From JAICMB01 sp049514735 (GTDB lineage Bacteria; Acidobacteriota; Terriglobia; Bryobacterales; Bryobacteraceae): a stretch of DNA of 13,466 bases. Every line of letters begins with the position of its first letter. The stretch's first letter is position 1. The notes under the pieces were generated by a model, which saw nothing but the letters and a program-made list of their open reading frames with translations, did not search any database and was not told the origin of the DNA. The translations under genes and the position numbers were made by a program. The stretch lies in NCBI GenBank assembly GCA_049514735.1, contig JBEKUT010000175.1, positions 1-13,466 on the forward strand. The letters are read 5' to 3'. Below are positions 7,234 to 13,466 of the stretch, piece by piece.

Positions 7234-9306
7234 ATGACCTGGAAGCCTTTTTTCGCGGCAATTCTCATGGTGGCGTCCGCTTCTGCGGCGCGCTTCTCAC
7301 TCGATCAGGTACTGAGCGCTCCCTTCCCATCGGAGATCAAGACCGCTCCCACCGGAGGCAGCGTGGCCTGGGTGCTCGACGAAAACGGCGCGCGCAATAT
7401 CTGGGTCGCCGAAGCGCCCGATTACAAAGGCCGCCGCCTGACGCAATACAAAGCCGACGACGGCCAGGAGATCGCCCAAATGGCGTGGACTCAGGATGGC
7501 CGCTCCATCATTTATGTACGCGGCGGCGATTTCGAAATGGGCCGCGATAATCCCAATCCGGCCAGCTCGCCCGATGCCGTCGAGCAGGATATCTGGATCG
7601 CCTCGCTCGGCTCCGAAGCGCCGCGCAAAATCGCGGAAGGCAGCGAGCCCGAACTATCTCCCAAAGGCGACCGGCTCGTGTACCTGAAAGGCGGCCAGAT
7701 CTGGACCGTTACGCTCGCGCACGACGCCAAGCCCGAGCAGCTCATCCATGCGAAAGGCCGGCCTTCCATGCTGCGCTGGTCGCCCGATGGATCGCGCATC
7801 GTTTTCGTCAACAATAGAACGGAACACGCCATCGTAGGCGCCTACGACTTCGGCTCGAAGAAGCTCTGGTACATCGACCCCAGCGTCGACACCGACACCA
7901 GCCCGGTGTTTTCTCACGACGGCAAACAAGTGGCCTTCATTCGAATCGCCGCCAGCGAGCGTGGCATGCGTTTCGGACCCGTCCGCACCGTCGACGACCC
8001 CTGGTCCATTCGCATCGCCGATGTCGAAACCGGCGCGGGCCGCGAATTGTGGCGCGCATTAAAAGGACCGGGCAGCGCGTTCCACGCCATGATCGCCGAC
8101 AACGAGCTGCTGTGGGGCGACGGTGATCGCATCGTCTTTCCGTGGGAGCGCACCGGCTACCTGCACCTCTATTCGATCTCGAGCCATGGCGACAATCCCA
8201 CGCCGCTGAACACCAATGCCGCGTTCGAAATCGAAGACGCGACGCTCTCACACGATGGCCGCGCAGTGATCTTCAATTCCAACGAAGGCGATATCGACCG
8301 CCGTCACATCTGGAGCGTTCCAGTCACGGGCGGAATCGCGAAGCAGATCACGACGGATGGTCTCGAGTGGTCGCCGGAGCAGACTGCCGACGGCAAGGCT
8401 CTCGTCTTCCTGCATTCCGATACGCGCAATCCCGCACGAGCCGCCGTGATGATCGGTAGCGCGATCCGCGATCTGGCGCCGGACAGCATCCCCTCCGATT
8501 TCCCAACGGCTTCTTTAGTGGACCCGCAACCGGTGATCATCAACGCGGCTGACGGCATGCAGATCCACTGCCAGCTTTTCCTTCCGCCCGATTCGAAGCC
8601 CGGCGAGAAGCATCCCGCGGCCGTTTTCTACCATGGTGGATCGCGCCGGCAGATGCTACTCGGCTGGCACTACATGGATTACTACAATCACGCCTACGCG
8701 ATGAACCAATACCTGGCGAGCCGCGGCTACGTGGTTCTGGCCGTGAATTACCGCAGCGGCATCGGCTACGGCCTGAACTTCCGTGAAGCGCTCAACTACG
8801 GTGCGTCCGGCGCGAGCGAGTTCAACGATGTGCTCGGCGCGGGCTTGTATCTGCGTTCGCGCGCCGATGTGGATCCGCACAAAATCGCGTCCTGGGGCGG
8901 TTCGTATGGAGGCTATCTGACCGCCCTTGCGCTGGCGCGCGCGTCCGATCTGTACGCGGTGGGAGTGGATTTCCACGGCGTCCACAACTGGAATCTCACC
9001 ACGCGCAATTTCGATCCGACGTACGATCCTGCGAAAGACGAGAACGCCGCCCGCGTGGCGTATGAATCGTCGCCGATCGCATCGGTGAGCACCTGGCGTT
9101 CCCCAGTGCTGCTGATCCACGGCGATGACGACCGCAACGTGCCGTTCACGGAGACCGTCCGTCTGGTGGAAGCGCTACGCAAGCAAGGCGTCGTGTTTGA
9201 GCAGTTAATTTTCCCCGACGAGATCCACGGCTTCCTGACGCATCGCCGCTGGTTGCAAGCGTACGGAGCTACCGCGGATTTCCTGGATAAGCACTTAATG
9301 AATTGA
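7234..9306 (+). CDS. Exported S9-family serine peptidase (prolyl oligopeptidase/DPP-IV-like)
   Basis: This 690-residue peptidase cleaves peptides outside the cytoplasm. The signal peptide is residues 1-19 (ending SASAA). Residues 30-420 form the beta-propeller, visible as TolB-like WD repeats such as MAWTQDGRSIIYV (83-95), LRWSPDGSRIVFV (180-192) and PVFSHDGKQVAFI (224-236). The C-terminal alpha/beta hydrolase domain (about 435-690) carries the nucleophile Ser557 in WGGSYGGY, Asp633 in HGDDDRNVP and His665 in EIHGF. The active site looks complete and the length is normal. The ATG at 7234 is chosen because it gives a clean signal peptide and lies outside the divergent gene; a frame extension to 7177 overlaps that gene. 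It has no Shine-Dalgarno sequence. It is the first of three exported hydrolase genes on the plus strand, 26 bases before the next. Confidence 0.93.
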   Translation: MTWKPFFAAILMVASASAARFSLDQVLSAPFPSEIKTAPTGGSVAWVLDENGARNIWVAEAPDYKGRRLTQYKADDGQEIAQMAWTQDGRSIIYVRGGDFEMGRDNPNPASSPDAVEQDIWIASLGSEAPRKIAEGSEPELSPKGDRLVYLKGGQIWTVTLAHDAKPEQLIHAKGRPSMLRWSPDGSRIVFVNNRTEHAIVGAYDFGSKKLWYIDPSVDTDTSPVFSHDGKQVAFIRIAASERGMRFGPVRTVDDPWSIRIADVETGAGRELWRALKGPGSAFHAMIADNELLWGDGDRIVFPWERTGYLHLYSISSHGDNPTPLNTNAAFEIEDATLSHDGRAVIFNSNEGDIDRRHIWSVPVTGGIAKQITTDGLEWSPEQTADGKALVFLHSDTRNPARAAVMIGSAIRDLAPDSIPSDFPTASLVDPQPVIINAADGMQIHCQLFLPPDSKPGEKHPAAVFYHGGSRRQMLLGWHYMDYYNHAYAMNQYLASRGYVVLAVNYRSGIGYGLNFREALNYGASGASEFNDVLGAGLYLRSRADVDPHKIASWGGSYGGYLTALALARASDLYAVGVDFHGVHNWNLTTRNFDPTYDPAKDENAARVAYESSPIASVSTWRSPVLLIHGDDDRNVPFTETVRLVEALRKQGVVFEQLIFPDEIHGFLTHRRWLQAYGATADFLDKHLMN

Positions 9307-9332
9307 GATGCCAACTGCGCTACAACAATGAG

Positions 9333-10118
9333 ATGATCCGAACCCCGCTGCTCATCGCGCTAGCCGCCTCCACGCTCCTGGCCCAGGACTGGGCCCGCAC
9401 CAACCTCGAGAAATCTCCCCGCCATCGCGAATGGGTCAACGTCAAACACGATGGCCGCACGGTGGAAGCCTACGTCGTCTATCCCGAATCGAAAGACAAA
9501 ACGCCGGTAATTCTCGTGATTCACGAAATCTTCGGCATGTCCGACTGGGTGCAGGACGTGGCGGATCAATTCGCCGCCGCCGGATATATCGCGATCGCGC
9601 CCGATCTGCTATCGGGAATGGGACCGGGCGGTAAAGGCACGTCGAGTTTCGCGGGCGCGGACGCCGGCAAGGCCATCCGCGATTTGAATCCCGATCAGAT
9701 CACTGCCGATTTAAATGCCGTGGCGGATTACGCGCTGAAACTTCCCGCCGCTAGCAAGAAGCTATTCGTAACGGGCTTCTGTTACGGCGGCGGCCAGTCT
9801 TTTCGATTTGCCACGAATCGCCCGGACCTCGCGGCCGCGCTGGTCTTCTACGGATCGCCGCCGGAAAAAGCCGATATGGCTCGGATCAAAGCTCCGGTTT
9901 TCGGTTTCTATGGCGGCAACGACGCACGCATCGACGCGACCATCCCCGACACTGTAGCCGCGATGAAGGAAGCCGGCAAAACGTACGAGCCGGTAAACTA
10001 TGAAGGCGCCGGACATGGCTTCATGCGAGCAGGCGAAGCACCCGACGCCAGTCCGGCGAACGCGAAAGCCCGCACCGAAGCGTGGGCCCGCATCAAAGAA
10101 ATAATGAGCACGCACTAA
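9333..10118 (+). CDS. Exported dienelactone hydrolase-family protein
   Basis: This 261-residue alpha/beta hydrolase carries an N-terminal signal peptide (1-17, ending LLA), so it acts in the periplasm or outside, unlike the cytoplasmic dienelactone hydrolase of chlorocatechol breakdown. The family triad is visible: Cys150 in GFCYGGG, Asp197 in GGNDARI and His228 in GAGHGFMR. The HEIFG box at 64-68 and a Pro-Asp-Leu loop (90-92) are also typical. The Cys nucleophile is retained. The substrate cannot be inferred; carboxylic ester or lactone hydrolysis is the family reaction. The start is the ATG at 9333, giving the signal peptide; a TTG 30 bases earlier would overlap the S9 stop. There is no Shine-Dalgarno sequence. 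The gene lies 26 bases after the S9 peptidase and is probably co-transcribed. Confidence 0.9.
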   Translation: MIRTPLLIALAASTLLAQDWARTNLEKSPRHREWVNVKHDGRTVEAYVVYPESKDKTPVILVIHEIFGMSDWVQDVADQFAAAGYIAIAPDLLSGMGPGGKGTSSFAGADAGKAIRDLNPDQITADLNAVADYALKLPAASKKLFVTGFCYGGGQSFRFATNRPDLAAALVFYGSPPEKADMARIKAPVFGFYGGNDARIDATIPDTVAAMKEAGKTYEPVNYEGAGHGFMRAGEAPDASPANAKARTEAWARIKEIMSTH

Positions 10119-10128
10119 GGTACGAAGC

Positions 10129-10162
10129 GTTGTTGGTTGCTGGTTCGTAGTTGTTGGTTCGT
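10129..10162. repeat. Short degenerate GTTGTTGGTT direct repeats
   Basis: In the 67-base gap before the M24 peptidase gene, GTTGTTGGTT occurs at 10129-10138 and 10150-10159 (21-base period). GGTTCGT occurs at 10142-10148 and 10156-10162. The strand is nearly free of A, which is unlike the coding sequence around it. This could be a slippage-generated spacer; no function is evident. Confidence 0.5.
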
Positions 10163-10185
10163 CGTTCGGCGTGCAAGGAGGCAGA

Positions 10186-11433
10186 ATGAACCGTAGGGAG
10201 TTTGGTGCCGCAACGCTGGCGATAGGAGTTTCGCGGGCCGCGGGTGCGCAGTCATTGCAGGTGCCCGATCGCATCCAGCGGCTCCGTCCTATGACGGAAG
10301 GCATCCAACCGATTACGGACGAGGAGCGGAGTGCGCGCATCGAGAAGGCACGCCGGTTGATGCGCGAGAAGCGGATCGCCGCGATCTTTCTTGAAGGCGC
10401 CTCCAGCATGTACTACTTCACTGGTACTCGCTGGGGCGGAAGCGAGCGCACATTCGGGTTGGTGCTGCCGGAGCATGGCGAATTGGGCTGGGTCGTGCCA
10501 GGCTTCGAGGAGGCTCGCGCCCGCGAACTGATCCGCTTCGGCACGGACATCCGGACCTGGGAAGAAGACGAAAGCCCTTACAAGAAGATCGCCGGAATCC
10601 TCAAGGATCGGGGCATCTCAACGGGACGCGTGGGCATTGAGGAACAGGTGCGTTTCTTCGTGTTCGACGGCATCCGCAAGGAAGCGCCTTCACTCGATTT
10701 TGTAAGCGCCGATCCAGTCACCGCCGGTTGCCGCACGATCAAGTCCCCTGCCGAAATCGCTTTGCTGCAGCGCGCCAACGACGTGACCATCGCGGCGTAC
10801 AAGGCGGCATTGGCCACGCTGCACGAAGGCATGACACAATTCGAATTGAACAACAACATCACGGCGGCCTACGGCGCTCTCGGATTTCCTGGGTCCGCGA
10901 TGGTGAGCTTCGGAAAATACACCGCATTCCCGCACGGCAGCATTCAGCCGCAGAAACTGCGCGAAGGCGACGTGGTGCAGATTGACGACGGCGCCAACGT
11001 GGAAGGCTATCAGGCCGACATCACGCGGACGACGGTCTTTGGAAAACCCAGCGCACGGCAACGCGAAATCTGGAACATCGAACGGAAAGCTCAGGATGCT
11101 GCATTCGGGGCGGCGCAAGTCGGCGCGACTTGTGAGTCGGTGGATGCCGCTGCAAGAAAGGTGATCACCGACGCCGGCTTCGGCCCGGACTATAAAGTCC
11201 CCGGTCTGCCGCACCGCACCGGGCACGGCATCGGACTCGACGGGCACGAATGGACCTACCTGGTCCGCGGCAACAAGACACGTTTGGCGCCGGGCATGTG
11301 TTTCAGCGACGAGCCTATGCTCACCATCTACGGTGAGTTCGGTGTCCGCCTCGAGGATTGCTTCTATATGACGGCGGATGGACCCCGGTTTTTCAGTAAG
11401 CAAAGCGTGGCCATCGATCAGCCCTTCGGATAG
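10186..11433 (+). CDS. Tat-exported M24-family metallopeptidase (Xaa-Pro aminopeptidase-like)
   Basis: This 415-residue peptidase has the pita-bread fold and should remove N-terminal residues, probably ahead of proline. The N-terminus MNRREFGAATLAIGVSRAAGA has an RRxF twin-arginine motif and an alanine-type cleavage site, so export of the folded metalloenzyme by Tat is likely. A creatinase-like N-terminal domain occupies about 45-185. The catalytic domain (190-410) retains all five metal ligands: Asp267 (IDDGA), Asp278 (ADITRT), His347 (TGHGIG), Glu376 (SDEPML) and Glu390 (VRLEDC). The spacing of the two aspartates, 11 residues, is as in aminopeptidase P. AAGGAGG (10175-10181) stands 4 bases before this ATG and decides the start over a GTG at 10171. 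It is the only hydrolase of the three with a strong ribosome-binding site. Xaa-Pro preference versus another M24 specificity is not decidable here. Confidence 0.92.
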   Translation: MNRREFGAATLAIGVSRAAGAQSLQVPDRIQRLRPMTEGIQPITDEERSARIEKARRLMREKRIAAIFLEGASSMYYFTGTRWGGSERTFGLVLPEHGELGWVVPGFEEARARELIRFGTDIRTWEEDESPYKKIAGILKDRGISTGRVGIEEQVRFFVFDGIRKEAPSLDFVSADPVTAGCRTIKSPAEIALLQRANDVTIAAYKAALATLHEGMTQFELNNNITAAYGALGFPGSAMVSFGKYTAFPHGSIQPQKLREGDVVQIDDGANVEGYQADITRTTVFGKPSARQREIWNIERKAQDAAFGAAQVGATCESVDAAARKVITDAGFGPDYKVPGLPHRTGHGIGLDGHEWTYLVRGNKTRLAPGMCFSDEPMLTIYGEFGVRLEDCFYMTADGPRFFSKQSVAIDQPFG

Positions 11434-11455
11434 AATCCGCAGCTTTCCCAGGCAC

Positions 11456-11470
11456 TTGGCAAGTTGCCAA
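11456..11470. promoter_or_regulatory. Perfect inverted repeat TTGGCAA-G-TTGCCAA upstream of mqsRA
   Basis: Seven-base arms flank a single central base, followed by AATT rather than a T-run, so it is not a good terminator for the M24 gene. It is operator-like, and its right arm TTGCCA could also serve as a -35 for the mqsRA promoter. It has no similarity to the MqsA half-site. Confidence 0.4.
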
Positions 11471-11474
11471 ATTC

Positions 11475-11487
11475 AACCAAGTAGGTT
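11475..11487. promoter_or_regulatory. MqsA operator upstream of mqsR
   Basis: AACCA-AGT-AGGTT differs by one base from the palindrome AACCT-N3-AGGTT bound by Escherichia coli MqsA. It lies 11 bases before the mqsR GTG, where it would cover the promoter. The antitoxin gene here keeps the DNA-reading residues (Asn97, Arg101), so site and protein match. Confidence 0.7.
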
Positions 11488-11498
11488 AATCTAGTTTT

Positions 11499-11797
11499 GT
11501 GGAGAAACGAACGCCACACCATAGGCTGGCGGTCGCTAAAGCGATGGCTGCGGCGGGCAAGGTTCGCACCACTATTTCGGCACTCGCCGGCGCGCCGCGG
11601 CCTTGGGGTTCAGATTCGAGGAGATTGTCGGCGTTCTCGCCGCGCTCACGCCGAAGGACTTCTACAAGAGTATGACCACACACGCCGATCACCGCGTCTG
11701 GCAGGATGTATACCGGCCGAAGACTGCGGCCTGTGAAGTGTATCTGAAACTCATTGTCCTGGACGACTTGTTGATCGTGTCGTTCAAGGAGCTGTGA
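11499..11797 (+). pseudogene. mqsR: mqsR toxin gene broken by a frameshift
   Basis: The gene encodes an MqsR-type mRNA interferase that cuts at GCU/GCA in the family. From the GTG at 11499 the frame reads MEKRTPHHRLAVAKAMAAAG and KVRTTISALAGA, matching the MqsR N-terminus, then runs into an unrelated tail and stops at 11673-11675 (58 residues). The rest of MqsR continues in another frame from about 11603 (LGFRFEEIVGVL, then DFYKSMTTHADHRVWQDVYRP and IVSFKEL) to the stop at 11795-11797. Removing two bases within 11586-11602 restores exactly 98 residues, the E. coli length, and puts the active-site residues Lys56, Gln68, Tyr81 and Lys96 in register. The break lies in a GC palindrome (GGCGCGCC at 11589-11596, then GCGG), a plausible slippage site. 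As read, no active toxin is made. A sequencing error or recoding would be the alternative; no slippery heptamer is seen. Confidence 0.85.
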
Positions 11798-11831
11798 AGG
11801 AGAGTCGAAACCTGGAGGAAGGAGCAACGCA

Positions 11832-12236
11832 ATGAAATGCCCATCATGCGCGGGGCGCAAGCTCAGGCGCGACACACGCGATGTCCCCTATACGTACAAA
11901 GGCGAAACGACCGTAATTCCGGCCGTTCGCGGGGATTTCTGTCCCGCCTGCGGGGAAACCGTGCTCGCTACCGCCGAGGCGTCACGCGTCAGCGCGGCGA
12001 TGCTGGAGTTCAATAAGCAGGTGAACGCTTCGATTGTCGATCCAAGTTTCATTGCTCGCGTCCGCAAGAAGCTAGCGCTCGATCAGCGGCAAGCAGCCGC
12101 GATCTTCGGCGGCGGCCCCAACGCATTCTCACGCTACGAGAACGGCAAGACAAAGCCGCCTCTCGCGCTGGTGAAACTTCTTATGGTGCTCGACCGGCAC
12201 CCTAACCTGCTGAACGAGGTCCGGAATGAGTTTTGA
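11832..12236 (+). CDS. mqsA: MqsA antitoxin (zinc-binding, XRE-type HTH)
   Basis: This 134-residue antitoxin and autorepressor is clearly homologous to E. coli MqsA (131 residues). The N-terminal zinc domain has Cys3, Cys6, Cys37 and Cys40 in the same positions and binds the toxin. The C-terminal helix-turn-helix (about 70-134) holds FGGGPNAFSRYENG with Asn97 and Arg101, the residues that read the AACCT/AGGTT operator. A perfect AAGGAG (11819-11824) sits 7 bases before the ATG. It is 34 bases downstream of the broken mqsR. The antitoxin appears fully intact although its toxin is not, so it may remain as a regulator or as an anti-addiction antitoxin. Confidence 0.95.
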   Translation: MKCPSCAGRKLRRDTRDVPYTYKGETTVIPAVRGDFCPACGETVLATAEASRVSAAMLEFNKQVNASIVDPSFIARVRKKLALDQRQAAAIFGGGPNAFSRYENGKTKPPLALVKLLMVLDRHPNLLNEVRNEF

Positions 12237-12260
12237 TCTTGGAATTTGTCGCAGCACTCA

Positions 12261-12277
12261 TCGGCATGGTAGGCCGA
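12261..12277. other. Small inverted repeat between mqsA and tRNA-Val
   Basis: TCGGC-N7-GCCGA lies in the 68-base gap between the mqsA stop and the 3' end of the tRNA. It could terminate or process either transcript, but the stem has only five pairs and no T-run follows on either strand. Nothing else is visible in the gap. Confidence 0.25.
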
Positions 12278-12304
12278 CATGACCTTGACGTTATTGAATC
12301 TAAA

Positions 12305-12381
12305 TGGTGGGCCCGACAGAACTCGAATCTGTGACCTCTACCGTGTCAAGGTAGCGCTCTAACCAACTGAGCTACGGGCCC
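12305..12381 (-). tRNA. tRNA-Val (anticodon GAC)
   Basis: On the minus strand the 77 bases fold into a full cloverleaf. The acceptor is GGGCCCG paired with CGGGCCC, the D stem GCTC/GAGC, and the anticodon stem CTACC/GGTAG around loop TTGACAC (anticodon GAC). The T stem is ACAGA/TCTGT with loop TTCGAGT. The discriminator is A and the CCA end is encoded (12305-12307). It reads valine codons GUC and GUU. It begins 14 bases after the stop of the HIT gene on the same strand, too little for a clear separate promoter, so it may be released from the upstream operon transcript. Confidence 0.96.
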
Positions 12382-12395
12382 TCTGGACGTAACTT

Positions 12396-12890
12396 TCATT
12401 CTCGCACAACTTCCGCGAACGCGGCCTTGATCTTGCGATAGGTCTCATGCAACTCCTCGGGAATCACACGCGTCTCGGCGACGGTGGTCATGAAATTACC
12501 GTCGCCGGTCCAGCGCGGCAGAACATGCATGTGAATGTGACCCACCACGCCTGCGCCGGCCGATTCGCCGATGTTCATTCCGAGATTCAGGCCGTCAGGA
12601 CGATAGGCGGCACGAAGACAAACCACGCAGCGCCGCACGAGCAGCATCATCTCGATCAGTGTCTCCTCGCGCGCGAGTTCCAGTGTCGCGACGTGCTGGA
12701 AGGGCGCCACCATAACATGGCCGCTAGTATAAGGAAACGCGTTGAGGATGACGTAATTGAATTCGCCGCGGTAAACAATGTAATTCGCTTCGTCGTCGCC
12801 TGCAGCGGGTGCGTCGCAAAAAATACAGCCGGACGATTCCTTTGTGGCGGAGATGTATTTATATCGCCACGGAGTCCACAGCCGGTCCAT
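12396..12890 (-). CDS. HIT-domain hydrolase (Ap4A phosphorylase-like)
   Basis: This is a 164-residue histidine-triad protein that acts on dinucleoside polyphosphates or adenylated nucleotides. The active motif GHIHMHVLPRW spans 117-127, with His118, His120 and His122; His120 is the expected nucleophile. GCIFC at 21-25 supplies cysteines of a likely structural zinc site. The beginning RLWTPWRYKYI and the ending NFMTTVAETRVIPEEL resemble the actinobacterial diadenosine tetraphosphate phosphorylase group. Its ATG overlaps the stop of the HU/IHF gene by one base (TAATG), so translation is probably coupled. tRNA-Val follows directly. Exact substrate is inferred from family only. Confidence 0.9.
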   Translation of the reverse strand: MDRLWTPWRYKYISATKESSGCIFCDAPAAGDDEANYIVYRGEFNYVILNAFPYTSGHVMVAPFQHVATLELAREETLIEMMLLVRRCVVCLRAAYRPDGLNLGMNIGESAGAGVVGHIHMHVLPRWTGDGNFMTTVAETRVIPEELHETYRKIKAAFAEVVRE

Positions 12891-13243
12891 TAACTGTTAT
12901 GAGGTGGTTCGCCGCCCGTGGTGACAGGCGCGGCCTGCGGAGCCGCCGCCGGGGTGGGCGTCCCATTGCCCGTGTTCACCAGGTCCTTCAGTTCCTTGCT
13001 GGGCTTGAAATAAGGAATACGCTTCGATGGCACTTCCACACGTGTTCCGGTCTTCGGGTTGCGGCCTACGCGGGGCTGGCGCTGGCGAGTCCGGAAACTG
13101 CCGAATCCGCGTATTTCAATCTTGTCCCCGGTCCGAAGTGAGCGAACGATGCTGTCGAAGATCGCCTCCACAATGACTTCAGAGTCTTTGCGCGTCATCT
13201 CCACCACACGCGAGACTTCCTCGATCAATTCGGCTTTGGTCAT
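12890..13243 (-). CDS. HU/IHF-family DNA-bending protein (IhfB-like) with Pro/Ala-rich tail
   Basis: This 117-residue nucleoid protein bends DNA as a dimer. Residues 1-91 form the HU/IHF fold, starting MTKAELIEEVSRVVEM. It carries GDKIEIRGFGSFRTRQR (39-55), the DNA-intercalating arm VGRNPKTGTRVEVPSKR (58-74) with the conserved Asn-Pro, and IPYFKPSKELKDLVN (76-90). The position directly after rpsA is the classic place of ihfB, which supports an IHF-beta-like identity, although HU is not excluded. About 26 extra residues rich in Pro, Ala, Thr and Gly follow the fold and are absent from canonical HU and IHF. It is 52 bases downstream of rpsA and overlaps the HIT gene by one base. No strong Shine-Dalgarno sequence precedes the ATG; GGGGGA lies 13 bases upstream. 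Confidence 0.92.
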   Translation of the reverse strand: MTKAELIEEVSRVVEMTRKDSEVIVEAIFDSIVRSLRTGDKIEIRGFGSFRTRQRQPRVGRNPKTGTRVEVPSKRIPYFKPSKELKDLVNTGNGTPTPAAAPQAAPVTTGGEPPHNS

Positions 13244-13295
13244 AATTCTTTAGTGTTCCCCCAGGTTCCGTATAGTGAGCACGGACGGCGCGGAA

Positions 13296-13466
13296 TCAAC
13301 GGCCCTCGCCCTTGCTTCTGGTATTCATTACTTCTTCAATCGTCAATGTAGCGGCGGTGGCCTGTCGCTGGTAATCGTCGAGCCTGCTGCGCTCCTCGTC
13401 CTCCGACAGCGCGCGCACGCTCAAGCCGATCTTCTTCTCCGCTTCATTCATTTTAATGATTTTAAA
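13296..13466 (-). CDS. rpsA: Ribosomal protein S1, C-terminal end (partial)
   Basis: Only the last 56 residues are in the window; the gene continues beyond its right edge. They read FKIIKMNEAEKKIGLSVRAL and then an acidic, charged tail ending RSKGEGR before a TGA at 13296-13298. The segment K-I-I-K-x-N-x-x-x-K-K-I-G-L-S-x-R-A is the end of an S1 RNA-binding (OB) repeat as seen in bacterial S1. The IHF/HU gene directly downstream is the usual neighbour of rpsA, which supports the identity. S1 helps the 30S subunit bind mRNAs with weak Shine-Dalgarno sequences. An internal ATG at codon 6 is not a start, because the conserved domain runs through it. Confidence 0.8.
   Translation of the reverse strand, partial: FKIIKMNEAEKKIGLSVRALSEDEERSRLDDYQRQATAATLTIEEVMNTRSKGEGR

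Noticed and set aside
11586..11610. Programmed -1 frameshifting in mqsR
   Set aside because: A -1 shift would join the frames, but no slippery heptamer or clear stimulatory structure is seen, and MqsR genes are not known to need it.
11499..11675. The 58-residue frame as a separate small gene
   Set aside because: Its first ~32 residues are plainly the MqsR N-terminus and the rest is out-of-frame mqsR sequence.
12305..12381. tRNA-Val as an integration site for the mqsRA locus
   Set aside because: I saw no direct repeat of the tRNA 3' end elsewhere in the window and no integrase gene.

Overview
The window looks like chromosomal DNA of a GC-rich, Gram-negative soil bacterium, most likely an Acidobacteriota of the Bryobacter/Solibacter type. 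This is inferred from the combination of a secreted GloVer-repeat protein, a beta-helix protein with bacterial Ig-like domains, and a set of exported hydrolases. Almost every base is coding and no gap exceeds 300 bases.

Layout. Positions 1-147 hold the end of something unidentified plus two TTAAC/GTTAA palindromes. They precede a secreted seven-repeat GloVer protein (148-1584, +) with a FIMAH-like C-terminus. This gene converges on a large secreted right-handed beta-helix protein (1600-3930, -). Next is a small conflict islet: a stand-alone TIR-like (Cap12/PCTIR type) protein (4118-4945, +) converging on a higBA toxin-antitoxin pair (4969-5571, -). A fatty-acyl-CoA synthetase-like enzyme (5606-7210, -) shares a very short divergent promoter region with a run of exported hydrolases: an S9 serine peptidase (7234-9306), a dienelactone-hydrolase-like protein (9333-10118) and a Tat-type M24 metallopeptidase (10186-11433), all +. 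Downstream is a second toxin-antitoxin locus, mqsRA (11499-12236, +). Its operator and antitoxin look intact, but the toxin mqsR is broken by a net 2-base insertion.

The right end is core genome on the minus strand, read right to left: the 3' end of rpsA, an IHF/HU protein with a Pro/Ala-rich tail, a HIT-domain hydrolase overlapping it by one base, and tRNA-Val(GAC) only 14 bases after the HIT stop.

How the parts fit: the hydrolase run suggests extracytoplasmic peptide breakdown (endo/oligopeptidase plus Xaa-Pro-type peptidase), with the acyl-CoA synthetase transcribed divergently. The two surface proteins suggest interaction with polysaccharide or the environment. The TIR gene, higBA and degraded mqsRA are accessory defence or stress modules set among housekeeping and catabolic genes. 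The points most worth checking are the frameshifted mqsR with preserved antitoxin and operator, the TIR protein with an unrecognised N-terminal domain, and several start codons with no Shine-Dalgarno sequence and a -10-like hexamer a few bases upstream.
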